Assembly (NCBI RefSeq): GCF_022832375.1
Contig: NZ_JALHLG010000021.1
Coordinates: 1 to 36,841 of the forward strand
DNA length: 36,841 bases
Source: Novosphingobium beihaiense
GTDB taxonomy: Bacteria > Pseudomonadota > Alphaproteobacteria > Sphingomonadales > Sphingomonadaceae
Direction: 5' to 3'
Shown: piece by piece, positions 1-9,288 of the stretch
Layout: each line of letters opens with the position of its first letter
How positions within the stretch are numbered: the first letter of the stretch is position 1
The notes under the pieces: model-generated
What the model saw: the letters and a program-made list of their open reading frames with translations, nothing else
Databases searched by the model: none
What the model was told of the DNA's origin: nothing
Position numbers and translations under genes: made by a program

Positions 1-836
1 ACAGGCGCCGGGGGAGCGAGCGGGCGGGCATAGTCCGCGCCTGCCGTGGCCGGGCTGTCGTTTCCGGCCACGTGCACGGCGCTGGCGATCGCCGTCTCCG
101 GCGAGGATGTTTGCGGCACGCGAATATGCTTGGGAGCGGAACCGGACGGGGGCACTGAGATGGCCATCCCGGCTGGCGGCATGGCCGCTGCGGCACTAGG
201 GCTTCCGCCGAGTTCGGCCGAGGCGGCGAGACGTTCGCGCGTGGCTTCGGCCTGGGCGGCGATCTTGGGAGAGAGGAGCACGCTCTTCTGACGGTCGGCC
301 AGCGGGATGAAGGTGTCCATCCGGGCAAGGGCGCGTGCGGCCTGCGGCAGGCCTGCCTGCCGGGCCAGACTGACCAGCGCATAGGCACGCACCCAGTCTT
401 TCTCCGCCAGGTCGCCATTGAAATGCGCCACGCCCAGAATGTACTGCGCGCGCGGATCGCCGCGTGCGGCCGAGGCCTTGATATAGGGCATCGCCTTTTC
501 GTGCTCGCCGTCCTGGAACAACAGCAGGCCATAGACGTCCGCGGCCTGCAGGTGCCCTTGCGCGGCGGCTTGGCCGTACAGCTCCTTGGCCTTGTCCAGA
601 TCCTCCGGCACGCCCCGGCCCAGCTTGTAGGCCTGCGCCAGATTGAACTGCGCATCGGCATCGCCGCGCCTGGCCAGCGGTGTCCATTCCTTCACGGCTC
701 GGGCATAGTCTCCCGCTGTCCAGGCATCGACGCCGCTCTTCACATCCGCCCGGGCGGGGGCGGAGTACAGCGCGCCGCCGAGGGCCGCGAGACTTGCGAA
801 GCAGAACAGCGGCAGAAATTTCTTTGCATCGATCAT
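1..836 (-). CDS. Secreted Sel1/TPR-repeat protein, C-terminus cut by window edge
   Basis: Reading leftwards from an ATG at 836, the frame stays open to base 1, giving 278 codons of a partial gene. The first 30 residues form a Sec signal peptide (basic start, hydrophobic core, cleavage likely after APARA). Residues about 35-175 contain Sel1/TPR-type helical repeats, recognisable by GDADAQFNLAQAYKLGRGV and GDPRAQYILGVAHFNGDL. After about residue 190 the chain becomes Ala/Pro/Ser-rich, like a periplasmic linker. Sel1 repeats mediate protein-protein contacts, so a periplasmic scaffold is likely; no enzymatic motif is visible. It diverges from the parA-like unit across a 289-bp gap and may be functionally tied to it. 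A C-terminal domain such as SPOR could lie outside the window; that is only inference. The signal peptide and repeats are clear; the function is unknown. Confidence 0.8.
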   Translation of the reverse strand, partial: MIDAKKFLPLFCFASLAALGGALYSAPARADVKSGVDAWTAGDYARAVKEWTPLARRGDADAQFNLAQAYKLGRGVPEDLDKAKELYGQAAAQGHLQAADVYGLLLFQDGEHEKAMPYIKASAARGDPRAQYILGVAHFNGDLAEKDWVRAYALVSLARQAGLPQAARALARMDTFIPLADRQKSVLLSPKIAAQAEATRERLAASAELGGSPSAAAAMPPAGMAISVPPSGSAPKHIRVPQTSSPETAIASAVHVAGNDSPATAGADYARPLAPPAP

Positions 837-842
837 TACGTG

Positions 843-872
843 CTTGTGCCTCGTGACCTTGTGCTTCGCGAC
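843..872. repeat. Tandem 15-bp direct repeat (iteron-like)
   Basis: CTTGTGCCTCGTGAC (843-857) is followed immediately by CTTGTGCTTCGCGAC (858-872); 13 of 15 positions are identical. The pair lies just upstream of the Sel1 gene start, in the region shared with the parA-like operon. RHH partners of ParA proteins commonly bind short direct repeats next to their own operon, so this is a candidate site. Binding is inferred, not shown. Confidence 0.6.
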
Positions 873-902
873 TTGCAAAATGGTAAGCGTAAACCGGCAC
901 TA

Positions 903-938
903 TGCACCAGTTCGAACGGTGCAGGACTACGAAGTCCT
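903..938. repeat. Two adjoining inverted repeats
   Basis: TGCACC (903-908) and GGTGCA (918-923) flank a 9-base centre that includes the palindrome GTTCGAAC (910-917). AGGACT (923-928) and AGTCCT (933-938) form a second inverted repeat with a 4-base centre; the two share base 923. They could be operators or RNA hairpins; no T-run follows, so a terminator is unlikely. Confidence 0.5.
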
Positions 939-1040
939 ACCCTATTCTCTATTACTGCAAATGGTAAACATTGCCTTATCTGGGGTTTTTGAAGCCCTCA
1001 ATTCAGGCCCATTTTGCCCGCTTTCCGGCAGGTTTCGGGC

Positions 1041-1055
1041 TTAACTTAAAATTAG
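1041..1055. promoter_or_regulatory. CtrA-like box (one mismatch) upstream of parA-like gene
   Basis: TTAA (1041-1044), seven bases, then TTAG (1052-1055) differs at one base from the alphaproteobacterial CtrA consensus TTAA-N7-TTAA. It sits about 70 bp before the parA-like start. Such AT-rich matches occur by chance, so this is only a candidate; the presence of chpT in the window shows that the CtrA relay probably exists in this organism. Confidence 0.25.
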
Positions 1056-1125
1056 GAACGATCTGAGAATTTCCCGGGAAGAAGGGCTCATTGGCCTGCT
1101 TGCATTTCTTTTCGGGGGTCTTGGT

Positions 1126-1848
1126 TTGCGCGTACTAGCATTGGCATCGCAGAAGGGCGGATCGGGCAAGACAACCCTGTCGGGCCATCTTGCCGTCCAG
1201 GCGCAGCGCGCCGGGGCCGGTCCCGTTGTCCTTATCGATATCGACCCGCAGGGCTCTCTGGCCGACTGGTGGAACGAGCGTGAGGCGGATTTTCCCGCTT
1301 TCGCGCAGACCACAGTAGCCCGCCTTGCCAGCGACCTGCAGGTGCTGCGCCAGCAGGGGTTCAAGCTCGCCGTGATCGATACGCCGCCCGCAATCACGAT
1401 GGCGATCCAGAGCGTGATCTCGGTCGCCGAACTGATCGTGATCCCGACCCGCCCCAGCCCGCACGACCTGCGCGCCGTGGGGGCGACGGTCGATCTGTGC
1501 GAACGGTCCGGCAAGCCGCTGCTGTTCGTGGTCAATGCGGCCACGCCCAAGGCACGCATTACCGCCGAAGCCGCCGTTGCCCTCTCGCAGCATGGCACGG
1601 TCGCCCCGGTCACGATGCACCAGCGCACGGATTTCGCGGCCTCGATGATCGATGGGCGCACCGTGATGGAAGTCGATCCCAAGGGCCGTTCCGCGCAGGA
1701 AGTCACCACGCTGTGGAACTATATCGCGGACCGGCTTGAGCGTAATTTCCGCCGCACCGTCTTTACGGTTCCGGGCGGCGGACAGCACGTGCTGCAAGGC
1801 GCGGTGCGGCCGGTCGGCGGCTTCGGCCGCCGCGTGGCCGGTTCCTGA
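1126..1848 (+). CDS. ParA/MinD-family ATPase
   Basis: The product is a 240-residue ParA-type P-loop ATPase. The deviant Walker A motif KGGSGKTT is at residues 10-17 with the signature lysine K10, followed by the second conserved block VVLIDIDPQGSLADWW (about 40-55) and a Walker B-like VIDTPP (about 84-89). Such ATPases dimerise with ATP, bind DNA or membrane, and position plasmids, chromosomes or protein complexes; the RHH protein 13 bp downstream is the expected partner. The start is TTG, chosen because the canonical MRVLALASQKGG begins there and a GGGGG tract lies about 6 bases upstream. The chain lacks a long N-terminal helix-turn-helix domain, so it is a small ParA. It is not the main chromosomal ParA, which would be paired with parB. 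The cargo is unknown. Confidence 0.88.
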   Translation: MRVLALASQKGGSGKTTLSGHLAVQAQRAGAGPVVLIDIDPQGSLADWWNEREADFPAFAQTTVARLASDLQVLRQQGFKLAVIDTPPAITMAIQSVISVAELIVIPTRPSPHDLRAVGATVDLCERSGKPLLFVVNAATPKARITAEAAVALSQHGTVAPVTMHQRTDFAASMIDGRTVMEVDPKGRSAQEVTTLWNYIADRLERNFRRTVFTVPGGGQHVLQGAVRPVGGFGRRVAGS

Positions 1849-1861
1849 GGCGGGGCGCGCC

Positions 1862-2395
1862 ATGGGTGAGCACAACGCCTTCGCCTCGCTGACGCCGAGG
1901 CTGCTGGCCCGCAAAGGCGGGGCCAAGCCCGCCATGCGCCGCCAGGACGCCGCCAAGTTCCTTTCCGGCAGCGCGGCTGCGCCGCAGGAGGATCTGGGCT
2001 GGAACGATTGGGGCCATGGAGAGGGCGCCCGGAAACGCGAGGAAGCACCGGCTCCCGCGCATCCTCCCAAGTCCATATCCGCGCCGGAAAGTCCCAAGCA
2101 GGTGCCGCAGGCTGCCGCTCTTCCCGGGGGTGAAATGCCCGAAGTGCTGCGCCAGATCGAGCAGATCGCCTGGCGTATCAACCAGTCGGTCCCGCCGCCG
2201 CAGCCCGCCGCGCAGGAAGGCCGCCGCGCGGCTTTCACGCTGCGGCTCGATGCGGAGCGGCATTTCCGCCTGAAGATGGCAGGCGTCGTTCTCAATCGCA
2301 GCGCGCAGGTTCTCGTGACCGAAGCGCTCGACAAGTATCTGTCCGAAATCCCGGAAGTCGCGCAGTTCCAGAAGCCTGCCGGAAAGGGATGCTGA
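1862..2395 (+). CDS. Ribbon-helix-helix-like partner protein of ParA
   Basis: This is a 177-residue protein with a disordered, Pro/Ala/Glu-rich middle (about 45-95) and a compact C-terminal domain at about 120-165. That domain starts with a strand-like FTLRLDAERHF, continues into two helices, and contains NRSAQVLVTEALDKYL, the pattern of ribbon-helix-helix DNA-binding proteins (strand, helix, R/N-S turn, helix). It lies 13 bp after the parA-like gene, as RHH partners do in ParA partition loci, and its probable role is to bind the repeats upstream and stimulate the ATPase. The start ATG at 1862 follows the parA stop closely. I assign the fold by pattern; no family name is certain. Adaptor to a non-DNA cargo is an alternative. 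Confidence 0.7.
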   Translation: MGEHNAFASLTPRLLARKGGAKPAMRRQDAAKFLSGSAAAPQEDLGWNDWGHGEGARKREEAPAPAHPPKSISAPESPKQVPQAAALPGGEMPEVLRQIEQIAWRINQSVPPPQPAAQEGRRAAFTLRLDAERHFRLKMAGVVLNRSAQVLVTEALDKYLSEIPEVAQFQKPAGKGC

Positions 2396-2435
2396 AGTGA
2401 GCAGCGCGAAAGAGATCCAGGGGGAAACACGTTCG

Positions 2436-3773
2436 ATGCACCGTTTCAACATCCACGCCCGGCCCGCAGGCCTTGCGGTCTGCACCGCGATGGCCGCCGC
2501 GTTGCTCGCAGGGTGCTCGGCCCATGCTCCGATTGCCAGTTCCGGTGTGCCGGCGGCTTCCGGCCCGCACACCGGAACCGAGGCCGACAAGGCCATTGCC
2601 ACGGCGGAAAAGCGCGTCGCCAAATCGCCGCGCAGTGCGTCGGGCCGTGTCGCTCTGGCGCAGGCCTATCTTGCCGCGGGCCGGTTCGAATCCGCGGCGG
2701 CCACGTTTCAGGATGCCGTGAGCCTTGGGGACAAGAGCCCGCGCACTGGCCTTGGTCTGGTGCTGGCTTATGCCGGTTCGGGCCGCAATGCAGAGGCGCT
2801 GACCGCCTTGAACCGCTGGCGCAATGAGATCCCGGTCAGCGATCTTGGTCTGGCCCTTGCTCTTGCTGGCCGTCCGGAACAGGCCGTGGGCCTGCTGTCC
2901 GATGCGCTGCGGGGCGGGGAGGATACGCCCAAGACCCGCCAGAACCTGGCCTATGCCTATGCGCTGGGCGGCCACTGGACCGAAGCGCGGATCATTGCCG
3001 CGCAGGATGTGCCTGCCGATCAGCTCGATGCGCGCATGCACGAATGGGCCAGCCGTGCCCGTCCGGAACAATTTCAGGCCCGCGTTGCCGGTCTGATCGG
3101 GGCGCCGCTGCGCCGCGATGCCGGGCAGCCTGCCGCGCTGGCGCTGAACGCACCGCAAGGCGATGCACCGGAAGAGCCCCGCATGGCGCTCGCCGAACCA
3201 GCTCCCGCAGCCGAGCTTCCGCCGCTGCCTGCAAAGCGCCAGATCGAGACCAGCCCCGCCGGGGCCATGCCCGTCGAGCTTACCCCCGCAGTGGCTGTTG
3301 CCCCGGCGCGGAAGGCGGAGGCTACTTTTGCGGCTGCTTTCCCGGCCGATGCCGAACCGGCACCGCTCGCCACCAGCGCGGCTCCGGCGCCCAAGGCGGA
3401 AAGCGCCAAGTTCGTTTCGCAGCCCAAAGTGCAGCCGCTCGGCAGTGCCCGCAGCGCCTATGTTGCCGATGGCACGCATCTGGTGCAGCTCGGCTCGTTC
3501 CGGACGATGGAAGGGGCCAAGCGGGGCTGGGATGTCTTTGTGGCGCGCGATCCGGCGCTCAAGGATCACACCATGCGCATCACCGAGGCCAAAGTGCGCG
3601 GCCAGCGTTTCTTCCGCGTCGCGGCCGAAGGGTTCGACCGGGGCGGCGCGCGCAATCTGTGTTCCAACGTCCGCGAGCGCGGCCACGGCTGCTTTGCTTA
3701 TGCCAGCACGCGCACCTTGCCCGGTGCGCTGCCCAAGAAGGCCAAGTCCGGCCAGATGCTGGCGAGCCGCTGA
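2436..3773 (+). CDS. TPR-repeat lipoprotein with C-terminal SPOR domain
   Basis: The 445-residue product begins with a lipoprotein signal peptide ending in LLAGC, so Cys27 is the likely lipidated residue. Residues about 55-210 hold TPR-like helical repeats (ALAQAYLAAGRFESAAATFQ is typical). A long Ala/Pro-rich linker follows, and residues about 347-425 form a SPOR domain (LVQLGSFRTMEGAKRGWDVF at its start). SPOR domains bind denuded glycan strands at division septa, so the protein probably sits in the periplasm at the septum or pole. The frame is open from a GTG at 2397, but ATG 2436 is preferred because AGGGGG lies about 11 bases upstream and the signal peptide starts there. It closes the parA-RHH operon and is followed by a strong terminator. 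The combination hints at a positioning system coupled to septal peptidoglycan. Confidence 0.85.
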   Translation: MHRFNIHARPAGLAVCTAMAAALLAGCSAHAPIASSGVPAASGPHTGTEADKAIATAEKRVAKSPRSASGRVALAQAYLAAGRFESAAATFQDAVSLGDKSPRTGLGLVLAYAGSGRNAEALTALNRWRNEIPVSDLGLALALAGRPEQAVGLLSDALRGGEDTPKTRQNLAYAYALGGHWTEARIIAAQDVPADQLDARMHEWASRARPEQFQARVAGLIGAPLRRDAGQPAALALNAPQGDAPEEPRMALAEPAPAAELPPLPAKRQIETSPAGAMPVELTPAVAVAPARKAEATFAAAFPADAEPAPLATSAAPAPKAESAKFVSQPKVQPLGSARSAYVADGTHLVQLGSFRTMEGAKRGWDVFVARDPALKDHTMRITEAKVRGQRFFRVAAEGFDRGGARNLCSNVRERGHGCFAYASTRTLPGALPKKAKSGQMLASR

Positions 3774-3803
3774 AAGTTCAACGTTCCCATGTGAACCTTG
3801 CAC

Positions 3804-3839
3804 GGCCTCCGTCCCTCGGGACGGGGGCCTTTTTCTTTC
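3804..3839 (+). terminator. Rho-independent terminator of the parA-RHH-SPOR operon
   Basis: Arms at 3804-3815 and 3818-3829 pair over up to 12 bp with one G-T wobble and a tight loop, followed by TTTTTCTTTC. It lies 30 bp after the SPOR gene and faces the convergent pyr genes. Confidence 0.85.
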
Positions 3840-3867
3840 AGGCCACGAGGTATCAGGCCGTCAGATA

Positions 3868-5120
3868 TCAGGCAGGCCGGACTTTCTTGGTGCGCACGGT
3901 GACGCCGCCCTTGAACAGAGCCAGGACGCGGCCTTGCACCGGCTGCTTGTCAAACGGGGTGTTGCCCGCGCTGGCGGCCATCTTGTCCGAATCGACGATC
4001 CACGGGCGCTCCGGATCGATCACCGCAAGGTCAGCTTCCGCGCCCACCGCCAGACGCCCGGCATCGGCGCCGAGCAGGCGGGCCGGGTTGGCGGCCAGCA
4101 GGTCGAAGGCGCGGCCGATGGAGATCACCCCGTCGCGCACCAGATTGAGCGTGAGCGGCAGCAGCGTTTCGGCGCCCGCCATGCCGGGGGCCGAATCGGC
4201 GAAGGGCAAGCGTTTGTCCTCCGGCCCGCGCGGATCGTGGCCCGAGGCGATCACGTCGATCGTGCCGTCCGCCACGGCGGCGATCACCGCCTTGCGGTCA
4301 TCCTCGCAGCGCAGCGGCGGGGAGAGGTGCGCGAACGTGCGGAACTGCGCCATCGCAAGGTCCGACAGCATGAAATAGGCGGGCGAGACGCCTGCCGTCA
4401 CGGCGAGCCCGCGCGCCTTGGCCGCGCGCACGAGATCGAGCCCGGCGGCGGTCGTGACATTGCGGAAATGGATCGCGGCTCCAGCCAGCTCCGCCAGCGC
4501 GATGTCGCGGGCGATGGCCAGCGCTTCGGCTTCGGCTGGCGCACTGGGCAACCCGAGGCGGGTTGCCATCTCGCCCGATGTGGCCACCGCCTTGCCGGTG
4601 ATCCCGCCGTCCTCGGCATGGGCAATGACCACCATGCCGAGCATCGCGGTGTAGTGCAGCAGCCGCAGCATCGTGCCCGAATCGCCGATCCAGTGGCGCC
4701 CGGTGGCAACGGCGCGGGCCCCGGCGCTGCGCATCAGCGCGATTTCCGCCAGGGCCTCGCCTTTCAGCTCGCGCGTGGCGGCGGCCAGCGGGTGGACCCA
4801 GAAGTCCGGCTTGCCCGACTGGGCGGCGAAACGCACGCGCGAGGGTATGTCCAGCGGCGTGCTCTGGTCCGGCATCAGCGCGGCGCGGGTGATGCCGCCG
4901 AAGTGAAAGGCGGGCTTGTCGATCTCGAACACGCCCAGATCGACGAGGCCGGGGGTGATCAGCTTGCCTGCCGCATCGTGCACGGTATCGCCGGGCTGCG
5001 CGGCCACGTCCGGCCCCAGCGCGGTGATGAAGCCGCCTTCGCTGCGCAGGGCGCCGGAGACGATCTCTCCGCCCGTCAGCAGCAGGCGGCCATTGGCGAT
5101 GGTCAGCGGTGCGTGCGTGC

Positions 5121-5124
<4 letters not shown>
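3868..5124 (-). CDS. pyrC: Dihydroorotase homologue lacking metal ligands (PyrC-like/PyrX pseudo-dihydroorotase)
   Basis: The 418-residue product has the amidohydrolase-type dihydroorotase layout: an N-terminal strand region with [12 protein letters not shown], a core barrel with [12 protein letters not shown], and a C-terminal composite domain ending [13 protein letters not shown]. Active class I enzymes have a HxH zinc motif after PGxxD, a carbamylated lysine, paired histidines after the TP motif, and a catalytic Asp in TDHAPH. Here these read [12 protein letters not shown], no lysine block, GVSPAYF, and ASGHDP, so all key ligands are replaced. It is therefore probably catalytically dead and acts as a structural partner of aspartate carbamoyltransferase, as inactive dihydroorotases do beside pyrB in pseudomonads. 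The ATG overlaps the pyrB stop as ATGA, so the two are co-translated. Automated annotation would call it dihydroorotase; a true enzyme should be encoded elsewhere. Confidence 0.88.
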
Positions 5125-6101
<977 letters not shown>

Positions 6102-6213
6102 TGAAGACCACGCCTTAGGCCCGCTGGCGGGCAGGCTCAAGCGCAATTCGCGCATGGCCTTCCATGGTGGCACCGTGCCCGCTATGCCTCTGTTCCGAAA
6201 GGCAGGTGTATCG

Positions 6214-8091
6214 ATGAAATTCGCAGGCAAGATCTGGAAATTGCTGGTCGGTATCAAGGATGCGCTGGCGCTCCTGTTCCTGCTTCTGTTCTTTGGCCTG
6301 ATCTATGTCGCGCTCACCGCCCGCCCGATGGCGGGGCATGTGGAGAAGGGCGCGCTGCTGCTCGATCTCGATGGCGCCGTGGTGGAGGAGAAGAGCAAGG
6401 TCAATCCTCTCGATGTGCTGCTGGCGGGAGAGGCGCCCACGCACGAATATGCCGCGCGCGATATCGAACGCGCGCTGCGCCTCGCCGCCAAGGATGACCG
6501 GATCAAGGTGGTGGTGCTGGACCTGTCGCGCTTTATGGGCGGGCGTTTCATCCACCTGAAGGAAATCGGCGCGGCCATGGACGAGGTGCGCAAGGCCGGA
6601 AAGCCGGTGCTCACGTTCGGCAATGCCTATTTCGATGAAGGCATCCAGCTCGCCGCGCATGCGAGCGAGGTCTGGCTCGATCCGATGGGCGCGGCGCTGG
6701 CGGCGGGGCCGGGCGGCCACACCAATTACTACAAGGGGCTTCTCGACCGCTTCAAGATCGAGGCTCACGTCTATCGCGTTGGCACCCACAAGAGCGCGGT
6801 GGAGCCTTACATGCGCTCCGGCATGTCGCCCGAGGCGCGCGGGGATTACGAAAACGCCTATGGCGCGCTGTGGGATGCCTGGAAGGCGGATGTGAAAAAG
6901 GCCCGCCCCAAGGCGCATGTCGATGAACTGGCATCCGATCCGGTGGGCACGATCAAGGGCGCTGGCGGCGATTTCGCGCAAGGCGCCAAGGCCGCCGGGC
7001 TGGTCGACCGGCTGGGCGGCAAGACCGCGTTCGACAAGCGCGTGACCGAACTGGCGGGCAAGGCGGACGGCGATGACGACGGCCTGCCCTATGCCCACAC
7101 CCGGCTGGCGACCTGGCTGAAGGCCAATCCGGAGAAGAATGACGGCGCCAAGATCGCGGTGGTGACGGTTGCCGGCGAAATCGTCGATGGCGATGCCGGG
7201 CCCGGGGAGGCCGGGGGAGACCGGATCGCCAAGCTGCTCGATGACAACCGGGACAAGGGGTACAAGGCGCTGGTCGTGCGCATCGATTCGCCGGGCGGTT
7301 CGGCGATGGCGGCCGAGCACATCCGCCGGGCGATCCAGCGCTGGCGCGATGCCAAGATTCCGGTGGTGGTCTCGATGGGTAATCTGGCTGCCAGCGGCGG
7401 ATACTGGGTCTCGACGCCGGGACAGCGGATCTTCGCCGAACCGGCGACGATCACCGGATCGATCGGCGTCTTCGCTGTCGTTCCCAGCTTTGAAAAGGCA
7501 TTGGCGCATTTCGGGGTGACGAGCGACGGGGTGCGCACCACGCCGCTGTCCGGCCAGCCGGACGCGCTGGGCGGTTTCACGCCGGAAGTGAACGATCTGC
7601 TGCAATCGTCGGTCGAGAATATCTACGGCAAGTTCCTGGGCCTCGTTGCCAAGGCGCGCGGACGCACGCCGCAGCAGATCGACGCGATCGGGCAGGGGCG
7701 CATCTGGCCGGGCGCGCAGGCGATGAAGCTGGGCCTCGTCGATCAGATGGGCAATCTCGATACCGCGCTGGCCTATGCCGCCAAGGCGGGCGGCGTGGGC
7801 AATGGCAAATGGCATGCCGAGTTCCTGCACGAACCGGCCGATCCCTTCACCAGTTTCTTTGAAACGCTGGAGTCCGGAGGCCGGGACAAGGCTGCCGCTT
7901 ACGACTTCGCGGGTCTGATTGCCGCGCGTCAGCAGGCGCAGGCGGGCCGCGCTCTGGAGCAGGCCAAAAGCCTGTTCGGGGCAGAAGGTGTGCAGGCTTA
8001 CTGCATGGAATGCGCGCCAGGACCGGAAACGGGCCGGGTGAAGACGAAGGATCTGACACTGCTGCAGACGCTGGCCGGGCTGGTGCGCTGA
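6214..8091 (+). CDS. sppA: Signal peptide peptidase SppA, 67 kDa type
   Basis: This 625-residue inner-membrane serine protease degrades signal peptides left in the membrane after protein export. A single membrane anchor lies at about residues 18-38. The protein has two tandem ClpP/crotonase-like domains, the arrangement of the long E. coli-type enzyme (618 residues). The catalytic lysine is K193 in [13 protein letters not shown] and the nucleophile is S394 in [11 protein letters not shown], spaced as in E. coli. The frame extends upstream to 6154, but ATG 6214 has a GGCAGG Shine-Dalgarno and gives a natural anchor-first N-terminus. It is monocistronic; the next gene is convergent, and no ordinary terminator is seen, only the palindromic element at 8101-8262. 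Confidence 0.95.
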   Translation: MKFAGKIWKLLVGIKDALALLFLLLFFGLIYVALTARPMAGHVEKGALLLDLDGAVVEEKSKVNPLDVLLAGEAPTHEYAARDIERALRLAAKDDRIKVVVLDLSRFMGGRFIHLKEIGAAMDEVRKAGKPVLTFGNAYFDEGIQLAAHASEVWLDPMGAALAAGPGGHTNYYKGLLDRFKIEAHVYRVGTHKSAVEPYMRSGMSPEARGDYENAYGALWDAWKADVKKARPKAHVDELASDPVGTIKGAGGDFAQGAKAAGLVDRLGGKTAFDKRVTELAGKADGDDDGLPYAHTRLATWLKANPEKNDGAKIAVVTVAGEIVDGDAGPGEAGGDRIAKLLDDNRDKGYKALVVRIDSPGGSAMAAEHIRRAIQRWRDAKIPVVVSMGNLAASGGYWVSTPGQRIFAEPATITGSIGVFAVVPSFEKALAHFGVTSDGVRTTPLSGQPDALGGFTPEVNDLLQSSVENIYGKFLGLVAKARGRTPQQIDAIGQGRIWPGAQAMKLGLVDQMGNLDTALAYAAKAGGVGNGKWHAEFLHEPADPFTSFFETLESGGRDKAAAYDFAGLIAARQQAQAGRALEQAKSLFGAEGVQAYCMECAPGPETGRVKTKDLTLLQTLAGLVR

Positions 8092-8100
8092 TCCTCTCCT

Positions 8101-8262
8101 TCCTCCTTGATGGGGGAAGGAGACGAAGCCTTGGCGACGAAGGAGCCTAGGCGCAGTTGGATGGAGGTGAGGATGCGTGAGGGCGCCGTTCACCCCCACC
8201 CAACTCCGGCTAGGCAGACAAGCTGCCAAGCCTGCGTATCCCTCCCCCACCAAGGGGGAGGA
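8101..8262. repeat. Long imperfect palindromic intergenic element (MITE/REP-like)
   Basis: Nearly the whole gap between convergent sppA and the acetyltransferase gene folds on itself. The outer arms are TCCTCCTTGATGGGGGAAGG (8101-8120) and CCCTCCCCCACCAAGG with following bases (about 8240-8262). Inside them GAAGCCTTGGCGAC pairs with GCTGCCAAGCCTGC, and GCCTAGGCGCAGTTGG pairs imperfectly with CCAACTCCGGCTAGGC. No ORF is present. The structure and CCTCCCCC-type ends look like a dispersed non-coding repeat of the kind found between sphingomonad genes; copy number cannot be judged here. It may double as a bidirectional terminator. Confidence 0.65.
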
Positions 8263-8272
8263 AGTCGGGGTG

Positions 8273-8740
8273 TCAGGTCAGGGACAATCCCAGAAACTGC
8301 GTGCCGGGTGTGGGATTGAACGAAACCGCTTCCGCCGGAATGAAGCCCAGACTGGTGTAGAGCTTCTGCGCCGCCGTGAACTCGGCCAGCACGTCGAGCC
8401 GCATTTCCGCGTAGCCCGCGCGCCTCGCCGCGCCGATCAGCGCTTCCGCGAGTGTCCGCCCCAGTCCGGTGCCGCGCGCTTCCGGCCTGACGTAGAGGCG
8501 CTTCATCTCGCAGATCGCCGGGCCGGCCTTGCGCAAGGCAATGGTTCCCGCGATCCGCGCTCCTTTTTCGGCCAGCAGGATGCACCCCTCCGGCGCGGCA
8601 TATTTCCCCGGCAGGTTCCGGAACTCGTCCTCGTACCCCTGATAGTCGAGGCTGACGCTGGGGCTGGCGACATATTCGCGCCAGATATCGAGCACGGCAT
8701 CGCTGTCGGCGGGAAAGGCGGCGGTGCGGATCGCGATCAC
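8273..8740 (-). CDS. GNAT-family N-acetyltransferase
   Basis: The 155-residue protein has the GNAT fold pattern: MKRLYVRPEARGTGLGRTLA (central strand followed by the acetyl-CoA pyrophosphate loop R-G-T-G-L-G), then AGYAEMRLDVLAEFTAAQKLY and TSLGF, typical of motif B. It should transfer an acetyl group from acetyl-CoA to an amine; the substrate is not predictable. The start is a GTG at 8740 whose last bases form the TGA stop of the upstream NTF2-like gene (GTGA overlap), so translation is probably coupled. A longer in-frame start at 8788 would overlap that gene by 52 bases and is less likely. Confidence 0.87.
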   Translation of the reverse strand: MIAIRTAAFPADSDAVLDIWREYVASPSVSLDYQGYEDEFRNLPGKYAAPEGCILLAEKGARIAGTIALRKAGPAICEMKRLYVRPEARGTGLGRTLAEALIGAARRAGYAEMRLDVLAEFTAAQKLYTSLGFIPAEAVSFNPTPGTQFLGLSLT

Positions 8741-9210
8741 AGCAGCGTGGGGGAGATCGCCGTCGCCTGATGGGTGACATTGATCCACTCGCCGCCCCGG
8801 AACGCATAGACGCGCACATGGCGGGCATATTTAACCGGCTGCACGCCCGCGGGCGTTTCGATGACGTTCCGGTAGCGCCCCGTCACGACGGCCACGTTTC
8901 CCATCAGGTTGACATGGTTTTCCTCGATCACGAAGCTGACGAAGCGGTATTCCCGGTCCTTGAAACCGGCGAGGAACTCCTCCTTGGTGCGTACTTGTCC
9001 GGTGCTTTCGACGTGAACGTAGTCATCGCCGGTCATACGCCTCAGCGTCTCTACATCACCTTCGAGCATGGCTTTCAGGCGAACGGCCTCGACGGCCAGA
9101 ACTCCCGCTTGCGTGGCACCGGCAGGCGCTTCCGGAGAAGCATCGACGGCAGGCGCAAGTGCGAGCAGTCCGGCGGGCAGGAATCGTGAAACCGTCTGCA
9201 AAATTCCCAC
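8737..9210 (-). CDS. Secreted NTF2-like (DUF4440-type) protein
   Basis: The 157-residue product starts with a signal peptide (about 25 residues, hydrophobic LPAGLLALAPAV, cleavage near VDA). The mature part fits the SnoaL/NTF2-like alpha-plus-beta cone fold: RLKAMLEGDVETLRRMTGDDYVHV, GQVRTKEEFLAGF, and NVAVVTGRYR followed by HVRVYAFRGGEWINVTHQAT. Members bind small molecules or have varied enzymatic roles; no function can be assigned. It is translationally coupled to the GNAT gene downstream through a GTGA overlap, so the two likely act together. Confidence 0.8.
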   Translation of the reverse strand: MGILQTVSRFLPAGLLALAPAVDASPEAPAGATQAGVLAVEAVRLKAMLEGDVETLRRMTGDDYVHVESTGQVRTKEEFLAGFKDREYRFVSFVIEENHVNLMGNVAVVTGRYRNVIETPAGVQPVKYARHVRVYAFRGGEWINVTHQATAISPTLL

Positions 9211-9288
9211 TCAGGTCTCCGGGGCGAAAGAGAACGGGCCGCCTTGGCGGGGCAGGGCGGCGAAAGTGCTTTGGAAACTTTCCGCTTG

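Larger units (their letters stand above)
837..1125. promoter_or_regulatory. Divergent control region between Sel1 gene and parA-like gene
   Basis: This 289-bp gap is clearly lower in GC than its flanks and holds no convincing ORF. It contains a tandem 15-bp direct repeat (843-872), a second direct repeat TGCAAAATGGTAA (874-886) and TGCAAATGGTAA (956-967), two adjoining inverted repeats (903-938), and a TTAA-N7-TTAG sequence at 1041-1055. It must hold the promoters of both divergent genes, but I cannot assign a -35/-10 pair with confidence. The density of repeats suggests protein binding, possibly by the ribbon-helix-helix protein encoded at 1862. Confidence 0.5.

Noticed and set aside
1135..2430. 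Long minus-strand ORF (431 codons) opposite the parA-like gene, and similar long ORFs at 2292-3803, 6115-8253, 15932-17098, 29061-30383 and 30431-32026
   Set aside because: High GC content keeps shadow frames open; the opposite strand in each case encodes a protein with clear family motifs.
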